Source of the DNA: Pseudomonas mucidolens
GTDB taxonomy: Bacteria > Pseudomonadota > Gammaproteobacteria > Pseudomonadales > Pseudomonadaceae
Assembly (NCBI RefSeq): GCF_900106045.1
Contig: NZ_LT629802.1
Span: forward strand, 2,046,001 to 2,110,000
Length of the DNA: 64,000 nt
Direction of reading: 5' to 3'
Part shown: piece after piece, positions 46,993 through 56,191 of the stretch
How the letters are laid out: every line of letters starts with the position of its first letter
Position numbering within the stretch: the first letter of the stretch is position 1
Program-made: the position numbers and the translations under genes
Notes under the pieces: model-generated
Told to the model about the DNA's origin: nothing
The model's input: the letters and a program-made list of their open reading frames with translations, nothing else
Databases searched by the model: none

Positions 46993-49152
46993 TCACACCT
47001 CGTCTTCCTGTTGCAGCTCGAACAACAGTAACGAGCGGTTGGTCACCGCATATTCGTGATCAAAGTCAAAGCGTTCCTGGCCGCGCACCGCCGTTTGATT
47101 GATATCGACCAGGCATGTCCAGAAGCCGCCATCCGGAACCGGTGGCAGGCGGAAGTTGACGACGTCGTGGTGTGCATTCACCACCAGCAACAGCGTGGCA
47201 TCCGCACCCGGGCGGCGGATCCCGGTTTCCTGGGCGCGGCCGTCAAGCAACATGCCCAGGCAGCGACCGTGACTGTCATGCCATTGCTCGGTGGCCATCT
47301 CGTTGCCATCCGGCGCCAACCAGGTCACATCTTTAACGCCGATGTCTTCGTTGTAATCGCCGACAAGGAAACGCCCACGGCGCAGGATCGGGTAAGCCTG
47401 ACGCAGCTTGATCAGACGTTTGACGAACTGCAGCAAGGCTTTGCCGTCTTCATCCAGATCCCAATTGACCCAACCGATCTCACTGTCCTGGCAATAGGCA
47501 TTGTTGTTGCCATGCTGGGTACGGGCGAACTCATCGCCGGCCACCAGCATCGGCGTGCCTTGCGCCAGCAACAGCGTGGCGAACAGATTGCGCATCTGGC
47601 GCAGGCGCAATGCGTTGATTTCAGGATCATCGGTAGGTCCTTCAACCCCGCAGTTCCACGAGAGGTTGTTGTTGCTGCCGTCCTGATTGTTCTCGTCGTT
47701 GGCTTCGTTGTGTTTGTCGTTGTAGGACACCAGGTCGTGGAGGGTGAAGCCATCATGGGCGGTGATGAAGTTCACCGAACTGTAAGGACGGCGCCCACGC
47801 TGGTTGAACATATTTCCCGACGCCGTCATGCGCCCGGCAAAATCCGCCAACTGTCCGTCGTCGCCTTTCCAGAACGCACGCACGGTGTCACGGAATCGGT
47901 CGTTCCATTCCATCCAGCCCGGTGGGAATTTGCCCACTTGGTAGCCACCGGGGCCGCAGTCCCAGGGCTCGGCGATCATTTTTACCTGGCGCAGGATCGG
48001 GTCCTGGCGGCAGGCGACCAGGAAGCTGTGACGCTCGTCGAAACCCTCATGATAGCGGCCAAGAATGGTCGCCAAATCAAAGCGGAAGCCGTCGACGTGC
48101 ATCTCGGTGGCCCAGTAACGCAGGGAGTCGGTGACCATTTGCAGCACGCACGGGTGACTCAGGTCCAGGGTATTGCCGGTCCCGGAATCGTTGATGTAGT
48201 AGCGTTTGTCGTCGGGCATCAACCGGTAGTACGAGGCGTTATCGATGCCGCGCATCGACAGCGTCGGACCTTGCTCGTTGCCCTCGGCGGTGTGGTTGTA
48301 GACCACGTCCAGAATCACCTCGAGCTTGGCCTCGTGCAGGTGCGCAACCATCTCCTTGAACTCGGCGATCTTGCCGCTGGCCAGATAACGCGGATCAGGC
48401 GCGAAGAAGGCGATGCTGTTGTAGCCCCAATAGTTGGTCATGCCTTTTTCCAGCAGGTGCTGGTCGTTGACAAAGGCATGCACCGGCAACAACTCGACCG
48501 ACGAAACGCCCAACTGGCGAATGTGCTTGAGCACGTCATCTTCCATCAGTCCGGCGCAGGTACCGCGTGCGGCTTCGGGCACCGAAGGATGACGCATGCT
48601 GATACCACGCAAATGCGTTTCGTAAATGATGGTGCGATCCCACGGCGTGCGTACCGGCAGGTCATTGCCCCAGGTATGCGCAGGGTCGATGACTTTGCTC
48701 TTGGGCACAAAGGGTGCGCTGTCGCGTTCGTCAAAACTGAGGTCGGCATCGGGGTGGCCGATGGTGTAGCCGAACAGCGCTTCAGACCACTTCAGTTCGC
48801 CCACCAGTTGTTTGGCGTAGGGATCGATCAGCAATTTGTTGTGGTTGAAGCGATGACCGTTGGCCGGATCGTAAGGACCGTAGACGCGATACCCGTAGAT
48901 CAGGCCGGGATGGGCGTCAGGCAGGTAGCCGTGGAAGGTTTCATCGGTGTATTCGGGCAGTTCGATACGTTCCAGCTCGATTTCACCGCTGTCATCGAAC
49001 AAACACAGCTCGACTTTGGTGGCGTTGGCCGAGAACAGCGCGAAGTTGACGCCCAGGCCATCCCAGGTGGCGCCCAGAGGGAAGGGCAAACCTTCACGAA
49101 TCCGCGACGGCTCGCTGGCGGGCGTCGGTTGGGCTTTGTCGGGTTTGCTCAT
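46993..49152 (-). CDS. glgX: Glycogen debranching enzyme GlgX (isoamylase type)
   Basis: 719 aa from ATG 49152, preceded by AGGAGCAACACC; the longer frame upstream lacks a ribosome site. An N-terminal CBM48 domain (LGATWDGLGVNFALFSANA) precedes the GH13_11 barrel: Asp in GFRFDLATILGR, Glu in MIAEPWDCGPGGYQ, Asp in FITAHDGFTLHDLV. It hydrolyses alpha-1,6 branches of limit dextrins, giving linear glucan for TreY and MalQ. The four-gene cassette follows directly. Confidence 0.95.
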   Translation of the reverse strand: MSKPDKAQPTPASEPSRIREGLPFPLGATWDGLGVNFALFSANATKVELCLFDDSGEIELERIELPEYTDETFHGYLPDAHPGLIYGYRVYGPYDPANGHRFNHNKLLIDPYAKQLVGELKWSEALFGYTIGHPDADLSFDERDSAPFVPKSKVIDPAHTWGNDLPVRTPWDRTIIYETHLRGISMRHPSVPEAARGTCAGLMEDDVLKHIRQLGVSSVELLPVHAFVNDQHLLEKGMTNYWGYNSIAFFAPDPRYLASGKIAEFKEMVAHLHEAKLEVILDVVYNHTAEGNEQGPTLSMRGIDNASYYRLMPDDKRYYINDSGTGNTLDLSHPCVLQMVTDSLRYWATEMHVDGFRFDLATILGRYHEGFDERHSFLVACRQDPILRQVKMIAEPWDCGPGGYQVGKFPPGWMEWNDRFRDTVRAFWKGDDGQLADFAGRMTASGNMFNQRGRRPYSSVNFITAHDGFTLHDLVSYNDKHNEANDENNQDGSNNNLSWNCGVEGPTDDPEINALRLRQMRNLFATLLLAQGTPMLVAGDEFARTQHGNNNAYCQDSEIGWVNWDLDEDGKALLQFVKRLIKLRQAYPILRRGRFLVGDYNEDIGVKDVTWLAPDGNEMATEQWHDSHGRCLGMLLDGRAQETGIRRPGADATLLLVVNAHHDVVNFRLPPVPDGGFWTCLVDINQTAVRGQERFDFDHEYAVTNRSLLLFELQQEDEV

Positions 49153-49292
49153 GGTGTTGCTCCTGCAATTTTTTCGGGCCAAGAGGCCGTGCCGGCCAAG
49201 GGCCAGGTAAGAATCCGGGGGGGTAACAGTCAATACGTCTTGAACCTTGCCGAACGGGAGGTAGAGTTTGCGCGGCCCTGCCTAGGTCAGGT

Positions 49293-49544
49293 TCAGTTGG
49301 AAGGTTTACGCGGCGCCCTGGGTTTCTTGGCTTCTGCAGGTTTTGCCGCCACAGCGGCGGCTGGTTTCGCCTTGGCCTTTGGTTTGGCTTTGGCCGCAGC
49401 TTTAGGCTTGGTCGGTGCCAACGCCTCGGCTTCTACCAACTTGCGCGCCATCTCCCAATGGCGGGCCTCGTGGCCTTCAGGTTTACCTTCAGACTCCCAG
49501 ATCTGATACGCGAACTCACGAATGCGTTTGTCTTCGGTATTCAT
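49293..49544 (-). CDS. DUF2934 protein with Lys/Ala/Pro-rich tail
   Basis: 83 aa; AGGAGCATTGCG precedes ATG 49544. Residues 1-40 (DKRIREFAYQIWESEGKPEGHEARHWEMARKL) are the DUF2934 pattern, a short helical module of unknown function. Residues 45-83 are a histone H1-like tail of Lys, Ala and Pro (PKAAAKAKPKAKAKPAAA, then KKPRAPRKPSN), strongly basic and disordered. It lies between treY (23 bp) and glgX (140 bp) in the same transcription direction, so it is expressed with glucan enzymes. The tail might bind nucleic acid or the polymer; no evidence beyond charge. Confidence 0.85.
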   Translation of the reverse strand: MNTEDKRIREFAYQIWESEGKPEGHEARHWEMARKLVEAEALAPTKPKAAAKAKPKAKAKPAAAVAAKPAEAKKPRAPRKPSN

Positions 49545-49567
49545 CGCAATGCTCCTCGCAGAAAATT

Positions 49568-52339
49568 TCAGCTTTTTTGGTCATCAGGATTAATCAAGAT
49601 ATTCACCGGGACAACGCCCAGGGCCGCACTGACCATTAGCTCCTTGTTGGGTGTGACTGCGTCTGTTTGCAAAAGTCCCTTCCAGTTTTGCATCGCGGGG
49701 GCGAACGGCAGTTGGATCCGGGTATCGCCCCAGACTTGCGCGTCAATCCGTGGGTATGCGTTGTTTTCAAGCAATCCATGGGACCAGCGCGGCACTATCA
49801 CCAACAGCCTCTTGCCCTGATATTCGCGGCAAAAGGCGACGACCCGCTCGGCGTATTTGCCCACCACCTCGAGCGGTTCATAAGTGCCTTTGGCGAACAG
49901 CGCCGAATGGGTCTTGCGCAGGTTCAATGCCTCGCTGATCAAGGTCTGCTTGAGGTGCCCGTCACGCCAATGTTCAAGCAACGCTTCAATTTCGTCCGGC
50001 GCTTGCAAGGCACGTTGCCGGGCATTGAAGTCCACCGGCCGACGGTTGTCGGGATCCACCAGGCTCAAGTCCCAGAACTCGGCGCCCTGGTACAGGTCCG
50101 GCACGCCTGGCACACTGATCCGCAGCAAGGATTGCGCCAGTCCGTTCAGGGCGCCGGCGGGTGCGATGGCGTGGGCGGCACGTCCCAGCGCCGTACGCAG
50201 CGCCGTCCCTGAGTCGTCGAGCAACAAGCGTGCGAGGAACGCCTCGACAGCTTGCTCGTAAACCTCGTTGGGCGCGCTCCAACTGCTGTGCAACTTGGCC
50301 TCGCGCAAGGCTTTTTGCTGCCATTGCCAGAGTCGCTGGTGATACTCGTCACGGGCGTCGGCGTCGGCATCAAGATCCAGGTCGAGCGGCCAACTGCCCA
50401 GCAATACCTGATAGAGAATCAGCTCATCAGCGGCCGACGGCGCGGCCGGATCGCTGCGCACGGGCGCTGCCAGGCTCCGCCAATGGGTGACTTGCTCGGC
50501 GTACCAGCTGGCACACTCGCTGAGCACCGCCAGGCGCGCGCGGCTGTCCTCACCGCGTTTGTGGTCGTGGGTGGCGCTGGCCAGCAGATTGTCCGGGAAG
50601 GTGTGCAAGCGTTGCTGATTAACCGCGTGAAAATCTGCCAGGGGCGCACTGAACTGTTCGGTGTTGAACCCCACGTCGTTGCGCGACAGCAACACCGCCG
50701 AGCGATAGAACGCGGTGTCTTCCACGGCCTTGGCGGCGGCCGGGGAGGTCAGTTGCTGGAAGCGCACGCACGCATGCTTGAGCATCTTGCGTTCGCGTCC
50801 CACTGGACGCTCGCGCCAAGGCTGGCCGCCGAGCCATCGTTGCAGGCAATCGAGCACCGGCCAGTCGCCCTCGCTCAAGGTGCCGCGGGCACCGGCCAGG
50901 GCTTGCAGGAAAAACCTGTCGTCGCGCTCGCTGCGGCCCAAGGCACTGATATAGGTGCGATACACCGGGAAATGCACGATGAGCGCCTGCAAGGCGCGAC
51001 GAATCGCGCCCAGGGTCAGGTCGCGACTCATCACGTCGTCGCGGGCCACTTGCAGTAATGCCTGGGCGACACTTTCAAAGTCACCCGCGAGGGAGCCGTT
51101 GAGGATTTGCTGGCGGGCTAGCCAGGCCTCTTCGATAAACGCCGACGGGCGCTCGGTCTGGCTGGACCAGAGTTGCGCCAAGGGTTCAAAGCCCTGCGGA
51201 TCATGTTGCAACAGCGACAGTTGGTTCATGAACTCGTAGCCGGTGGTGCCGTCCACGCTCCAGTCTTCACGCAGCGTTTCGCCTTCGCCGAGGATTTTTT
51301 CAACGAAGATCGGCAGATGCCGCTGGGGCGACAGCGCGTCAACCCGGCGCCGGAGCTTGCGACAGTAGCCGCGAGGATCGGCGAGGCCGTCGATATGGTC
51401 GATGCGCAAGCCATCGATCAAACCTTCGCTGATCAATTGGAAGATCTTGCCATGGGTCGCTTCGAACACCGCGGCTCGCTCGACTCGCAGACCGCCCAGC
51501 TCATTGACGTCGAAAAAGCGTCGCCAGTTGATGTCATCCGCCGCTGTACGCCAGCTGGCCAGGCGATAGCTTTGTTGTTCCAGCAATTGATGCAAACGCG
51601 CAAAACCTTCGGGTTGCCGCGAATCGAACAGTGCAAGGCTGGCATCGATAGCGCCGCGCACCGTCGGATCACTGGCCTGCTCGGCCAACGCTTGCTTCAG
51701 CGGCTGCGCCTGAGCATAGGCATCGGTTTGATAGGCCAGGGCGCTGAAGCGGTCGGCCAGGTCTTTGAGAGAAGGCTCGGCGCGCAGGATGTCGCCATAG
51801 TCGCCGGGGCAGATCGGGAAGCGGTGTTCATAGTGTTCGACAAAAAAACTGCCGTGCTGGGCATCGAAGCACAGGGGTAAGGTGCCGTTTTGCAACGCCT
51901 CGCCGTAATCGCTGCCCAGAAAAGGCATCAGCAATTGGCCTTTGAGCAGCGGGTCGGGTGAATGCCATTGAATATCGAAGAACTCGCTGTAGGGGCTCAG
52001 GCGTCCCCACTCCAGCAAGTCCAGCCACCAAGGATTGTCGCTGCCACCGACGGCCATGTGGTTGGAGACGATATCGAGGATCAGCCCCATGTCGTGCTGG
52101 CGCAGCGCCTCGACCAGCCGGCGCAGCGCGGGTTCGCCGCCCAGTTCAGGGTTGACGGTGGTCGGATCGACGACATCGTAGCCATGCATGGAGCCGGCGC
52201 GGGCGCGCAACAGCGGCGAGGCGTACACATGACTGATGCCGAGCGCGGCGAAGTAAGGCACCAGCGGCACCGCATCGTCGAGGGTAAAGCCTTGATGAAA
52301 TTGCAGGCGCTGGGTGGCGCGCAGAGGTATTGCGTTCAT
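49568..52339 (-). CDS. treY: Maltooligosyltrehalose synthase
   Basis: 923 aa, GH13_26. Converts the reducing-end alpha-1,4 bond of a maltooligosaccharide to alpha-1,1. N-terminal family block FHQGFTLDDAVPLVPYFAAL with YASPLLRARAGSMHGYD; catalytic Asp in GLRIDHIDGLADP, Glu in IFVEKILGEGE and Asp in SATHDHKRGEDSRARL. Somewhat longer than many homologues (700-850 aa). Start overlaps malQ by 4 bp. Works with TreZ to release trehalose. Confidence 0.95.
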   Translation of the reverse strand: MNAIPLRATQRLQFHQGFTLDDAVPLVPYFAALGISHVYASPLLRARAGSMHGYDVVDPTTVNPELGGEPALRRLVEALRQHDMGLILDIVSNHMAVGGSDNPWWLDLLEWGRLSPYSEFFDIQWHSPDPLLKGQLLMPFLGSDYGEALQNGTLPLCFDAQHGSFFVEHYEHRFPICPGDYGDILRAEPSLKDLADRFSALAYQTDAYAQAQPLKQALAEQASDPTVRGAIDASLALFDSRQPEGFARLHQLLEQQSYRLASWRTAADDINWRRFFDVNELGGLRVERAAVFEATHGKIFQLISEGLIDGLRIDHIDGLADPRGYCRKLRRRVDALSPQRHLPIFVEKILGEGETLREDWSVDGTTGYEFMNQLSLLQHDPQGFEPLAQLWSSQTERPSAFIEEAWLARQQILNGSLAGDFESVAQALLQVARDDVMSRDLTLGAIRRALQALIVHFPVYRTYISALGRSERDDRFFLQALAGARGTLSEGDWPVLDCLQRWLGGQPWRERPVGRERKMLKHACVRFQQLTSPAAAKAVEDTAFYRSAVLLSRNDVGFNTEQFSAPLADFHAVNQQRLHTFPDNLLASATHDHKRGEDSRARLAVLSECASWYAEQVTHWRSLAAPVRSDPAAPSAADELILYQVLLGSWPLDLDLDADADARDEYHQRLWQWQQKALREAKLHSSWSAPNEVYEQAVEAFLARLLLDDSGTALRTALGRAAHAIAPAGALNGLAQSLLRISVPGVPDLYQGAEFWDLSLVDPDNRRPVDFNARQRALQAPDEIEALLEHWRDGHLKQTLISEALNLRKTHSALFAKGTYEPLEVVGKYAERVVAFCREYQGKRLLVIVPRWSHGLLENNAYPRIDAQVWGDTRIQLPFAPAMQNWKGLLQTDAVTPNKELMVSAALGVVPVNILINPDDQKS

Positions 52340-54420
52340 CGGTCACGCTCACTGGCTTGTTGGCGGGCGACAGCCAGCAACTCAAGACGCCGGGCGGCGT
52401 TTGCATCGTCGAGCACGTTCGCGGCCTCGCCCGGCAAACGCCGGCGCCAGTTGGGATGGGTGTCGGTGGTGCCGGGCAGATTGGCTTGCTCTTCAATGCC
52501 CAGGGCATCTTCAAGGGGCAACAGCACCAGCGGTGCACGGGTGTGGCCCAGGTACCGCACGCTGGCGTCGATCATGTGGTCGGTTTCGTTGCGTATTTCA
52601 TCACTGAAGTTCTGCGGGTCCTGGCTCAGGGCCTGGCGCAGGGCCTGGCGCTCACGCAAGCGATGCTCGCTCCACTGCTCGACCGCCGGCGCATCGATGA
52701 GCCCGAGTTGAATATTCCAGTCGATGTCACGGCTGTGCCACCAGCCATTGAGCGTCGGCAGATCATGGGTGCTGCTGGTGGCCAGGGCGTTGTCGGGCCA
52801 ATCGAGGATCGGCGTGAATTGGCCTGCATGATCCTGCTCGAACAGCAACACGCGCATGCCGAGTATCGAGCGGGCGATCAGCTTGTCGCGCAGACCATCG
52901 GGCACGGTGCCCAAGTCCTCGCCGAGGACGATGGCCTGGTGACGGCTGGACTCCAGGGCCAACAGCCGCAGCAGGTCGTCTACCGGGTAATACAAATAGG
53001 CACCGTCCTTGGGCGAGGCGTCCTTGGGAATCACCCACAGCCGCTGCAGACCCATGACATGGTCGATGCGCAAGCCGCCGGCGTGCGCGAAGTTGGCCCG
53101 CAGCATTTCAATAAAGGCACGAAAGCCATGGCGCTTGAGGCCTTCGGGGGAAAACGCGGAAATCCCCCAGCCTTGCCCGGAACGGTTGAGAATGTCCGGC
53201 GGCGCGCCCACGGTCAGTTCAGCCAGCAACTCATCCTGGCGGCTCCAGGCCTGACTGCCGGCGCCATCCGCGCCGACGGCCAGATCGGCAATCAACCCGA
53301 CGCCCATACCGCCGCCACGCGCTGCTTGTTGCGCGCGCTCCAGGCAGCGGGCGATCAGCCATTGGCTGAAGGCGTAGAAGGCAATTTCTTCAGCATGCTC
53401 GCGGGCAAACTGCGCCAACTCCGGGCTGCCGGGGTCGCGCCAGGCTTGTGGCCAATCGCGCCAGTCGAGGCTTTCGCCGTTGGCGGCGTGCTGGGCCTGT
53501 ATCGCTTCGAAGCGGCAGTGGTTTTCCAAGGCTTCACCGCCGGCCTGGCGAAAACTGAGGAAGTCGGCGTGTTGCGGGTGCTCCCCGGCGCGAAAGTCAT
53601 CGAACAGTGCACGCAACAGACGTTGCTTGGCCTTGGCCGCGGCAGGCCAGTCGATCAGGCTTTGTTGTTCGAGTTCTTGCAACTCGTCCGCCAACCCACT
53701 GCTTTGGATAGCGTCGCGCAGTGCGCGTTCACCGAGGATACAACCCGGCGAGGCATACAGACTGTTAAGGAACAGGCGACTGGAGGGCGAGTAAGGGCTG
53801 TAGCGCTCGGCGTCGGCGCTGAACATCGCGTGCATCGGGCTGATCGCCAGGGCATCGGCGCCACGCTCAGCGGCCGCGCGGGCCAGTTGTTCAAGAGCCT
53901 GGGTGTCACCGAAACCGCCGTCACCGCTACGGCGCAGGGCATATAACTGGGCGCTCAGGCCCCAGGCGCGAGCGTTCTGGCTGTCAACGGCGTCGGCCAC
54001 GCTGTAGCAACGACTCGGCGCCACGGCTAGCGTGAACTGTTGCTCGGCGATGTGTACGAGGTGGTACCCCACGGGAAGAGCACCCGCAAGCGCCGCCTCG
54101 GCGCTCAGTTTCAGGGTTCGGGTCTTGCCATCTTCCAGGTCGATCCGGCAAGGCGTGCCCGGCGCGAAATACCGTGCCAGGTCCAGAGACATACCGACAT
54201 CCAGGGTGAGCAAGGGTGGCAGGTGCTTGTCTTGCTGCACTTGCTCCAGATCTTTCAGGCTGGCGGCGATGGCTTCATCGCTGTCGGCGGGATGGCCCAG
54301 GCCTTTGAGCACGGCGCGCAGAGCGTCGGGACTGACATGTTGCATACGGCCGTTGGCGTCGATCCAATCAACCGCCAGCCCGGCGCGGCTGGCCAGGATT
54401 TCCAATTGCGCGTCGCTCAA
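52336..54420 (-). CDS. malQ: 4-alpha-glucanotransferase (amylomaltase)
   Basis: 694 aa, GH77, of the long bacterial type with an N-terminal extra domain (about 1-140) before the barrel. Catalytic Asp in LRIDHVMGLQRLW, Glu in IVLGEDLGTVP and Asp in SSTHDLPTLNGWW. It disproportionates maltooligosaccharides, adjusting chain length for TreY. Overlaps treZ and treY by 4 bp each. Confidence 0.95.
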   Translation of the reverse strand: MSDAQLEILASRAGLAVDWIDANGRMQHVSPDALRAVLKGLGHPADSDEAIAASLKDLEQVQQDKHLPPLLTLDVGMSLDLARYFAPGTPCRIDLEDGKTRTLKLSAEAALAGALPVGYHLVHIAEQQFTLAVAPSRCYSVADAVDSQNARAWGLSAQLYALRRSGDGGFGDTQALEQLARAAAERGADALAISPMHAMFSADAERYSPYSPSSRLFLNSLYASPGCILGERALRDAIQSSGLADELQELEQQSLIDWPAAAKAKQRLLRALFDDFRAGEHPQHADFLSFRQAGGEALENHCRFEAIQAQHAANGESLDWRDWPQAWRDPGSPELAQFAREHAEEIAFYAFSQWLIARCLERAQQAARGGGMGVGLIADLAVGADGAGSQAWSRQDELLAELTVGAPPDILNRSGQGWGISAFSPEGLKRHGFRAFIEMLRANFAHAGGLRIDHVMGLQRLWVIPKDASPKDGAYLYYPVDDLLRLLALESSRHQAIVLGEDLGTVPDGLRDKLIARSILGMRVLLFEQDHAGQFTPILDWPDNALATSSTHDLPTLNGWWHSRDIDWNIQLGLIDAPAVEQWSEHRLRERQALRQALSQDPQNFSDEIRNETDHMIDASVRYLGHTRAPLVLLPLEDALGIEEQANLPGTTDTHPNWRRRLPGEAANVLDDANAARRLELLAVARQQASERDR

Positions 54421-56177
54421 GAGTGCTCTCCAACAGGTGATGAGGTGTCGCCCGGCGTCAGGCTGACGCGGGCGCTGAAGGGCGTGAGTAAGGCGTCGTC
54501 GGTAGCGCTGGCAAACAGGATGTGCGCGCCGGCCGGGTGCTTGAAGCTGGCCGGGCTGAGGTTCAGGTCGATCTGCAACACCTCGCCATTGCCCAGGCGC
54601 CAGCGCGCCGACACTGCGCCCTGGCCCAGTACCTGCGCCCCCAGCGCCACGCAGCCCGGCAAGTGCGGCACGATATGGCGTTGGCGCAGGCTCAACAGTT
54701 GCCGGTAGAGCCGGGTGTGCTGGTTCTCGGTAAAGCTCGGTATCGACTGGTGGAACGTTGACGCCGCGTTGGGATCCGGAATTCGCTCGCGTCGCTCGGC
54801 ATCCTGAAATGCGGCAAACTCGGCGAACTCGTTGCGCCGGCCTTCGCGCACCGCCTCGGCCAGTTCTCCGTGGTGATCGGTGAAGAACAGGAAAGGTTCG
54901 CGAGCGTTGACTTCGTCGCCCATGAACATCAGGGGAATCATCGGCGACAGCAGTAGCAGGGCGGTCGCCGCCCGGAGCGCCTCGGGCGTGCAGAGTTGGT
55001 GCAGGCGCTCGCCCAGGGCGCGATTGCCGATCTGATCATGGTTCTGCAAAAACAGCACGAAAGCACTCGGCGGCAGATGCCCGCTGCGCTCGCCGCGCGT
55101 GTGGCCGTGGCGCGTGGCGTGCCCCTGGTAGATGAAGCCTTCGCTCAGGCAACGCGCCAGCTTGGCGGTGGTGTCTTCGGCAAAATCGCTGTAATAGGCG
55201 TCTGTCTCGCCGGTCAGCAGCACGTGCAGGGCATTGTGGCCATCGTCGTTCCACTGGGCGTCGAAATCCTGCTCCAGCAGGTTGGCTTGGTTGAATTCGT
55301 TCTCCAGCACCAGCCAGACATGGCGCGCAGGGTCGATCTGCTGACGCACACGCTGTGCCAGCTCCTTGAGGAAGTTGGGGTTATCGATGGCATGCACGGC
55401 ATCCAGGCGCAGGCCGTCGAAGCGGTATTCAAGCAGCCACATCAGCGCGTTATCGAGGAAGAAGTCGCGCACCTCGCGGCGATCGAAGTCGATCCCGGCC
55501 CCCCAGGGCGTATGCACGTCTTCGCGGAAAAAACCTTTGGCATACTGGCCCAGGTAATTGCCGTCGGGGCCGAAGTGGTTGTAGACCACATCGAGGATCA
55601 CGGCGAGGCCGTGCTCATGGGCGCGATCGATCAGTTGTTTGAGTTGTTCGGGGGAGCCGTAGGTGGATTGCGGCGCATAGGGCAAGACCCCGTCGTAGCC
55701 CCAATTCCGTTCGCCGGGAAACTGCGCCAGGGGCATCAGTTCAATCGCGGTGATACCCAGTTCAGCCAGGGGCGGCAGGTGTTTTTCAACCTCGGTGTAA
55801 CCGCCCAGCGCACCGACATGCAGTTCGTAGATCACCGCCTGATGCCAAGGACGGCCTTGCCAGTTGCGATGGCGCCATTGATAGGCGAGCGGGTCGACTA
55901 CCAGGCTCCAGCCATGCACGTCGAGAGCCTGCGCTCTCGATGCTGGGTCTGGCACATCGCGTTCGCCATCGATGTTGTAGCGGTAACGAGTGCCCGCCGG
56001 GCACTGTAATTCGACAACAAACCAGCCATCCGCCCGGGACAGCATGGCGGCCGAGCTTCCATCTTCCAATTCCACGCTGACATAAAATGCATCAGGCGCC
56101 CACAAGGCGAAACGGGTATGTTTCGCGTCCAGGATCCTCGCGCCGTGGGGCCATGTTTCCAGAGTCCGTAACGGCAT
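54417..56177 (-). CDS. treZ: Malto-oligosyltrehalose trehalohydrolase
   Basis: 586 aa, GH13_10. N-terminal beta domain (LWAPDAFYVSVELEDGS), then barrel: Asp in GLRLDAVHAIDNPNFL, Glu in LVLENEFNQANLL and Asp in FLQNHDQIGNRALG. It releases free trehalose from maltooligosyltrehalose made by TreY. Starts 14 bp after glgA and overlaps malQ by 4 bp. Confidence 0.95.
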   Translation of the reverse strand: MPLRTLETWPHGARILDAKHTRFALWAPDAFYVSVELEDGSSAAMLSRADGWFVVELQCPAGTRYRYNIDGERDVPDPASRAQALDVHGWSLVVDPLAYQWRHRNWQGRPWHQAVIYELHVGALGGYTEVEKHLPPLAELGITAIELMPLAQFPGERNWGYDGVLPYAPQSTYGSPEQLKQLIDRAHEHGLAVILDVVYNHFGPDGNYLGQYAKGFFREDVHTPWGAGIDFDRREVRDFFLDNALMWLLEYRFDGLRLDAVHAIDNPNFLKELAQRVRQQIDPARHVWLVLENEFNQANLLEQDFDAQWNDDGHNALHVLLTGETDAYYSDFAEDTTAKLARCLSEGFIYQGHATRHGHTRGERSGHLPPSAFVLFLQNHDQIGNRALGERLHQLCTPEALRAATALLLLSPMIPLMFMGDEVNAREPFLFFTDHHGELAEAVREGRRNEFAEFAAFQDAERRERIPDPNAASTFHQSIPSFTENQHTRLYRQLLSLRQRHIVPHLPGCVALGAQVLGQGAVSARWRLGNGEVLQIDLNLSPASFKHPAGAHILFASATDDALLTPFSARVSLTPGDTSSPVGEHS

Positions 56178-56191
56178 TAAGTGCGACCTCG

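Noticed and set aside
49153..49233. N-terminal extension of glgX to 49233
   Set aside because: The extra residues show no homology and lack a ribosome site, whereas AGGAGCAACACC directly precedes ATG 49152.
47056..49506. 816-codon open frame on the plus strand opposite glgX and the DUF2934 gene
   Set aside because: Spans two real genes on the other strand and lacks family features.
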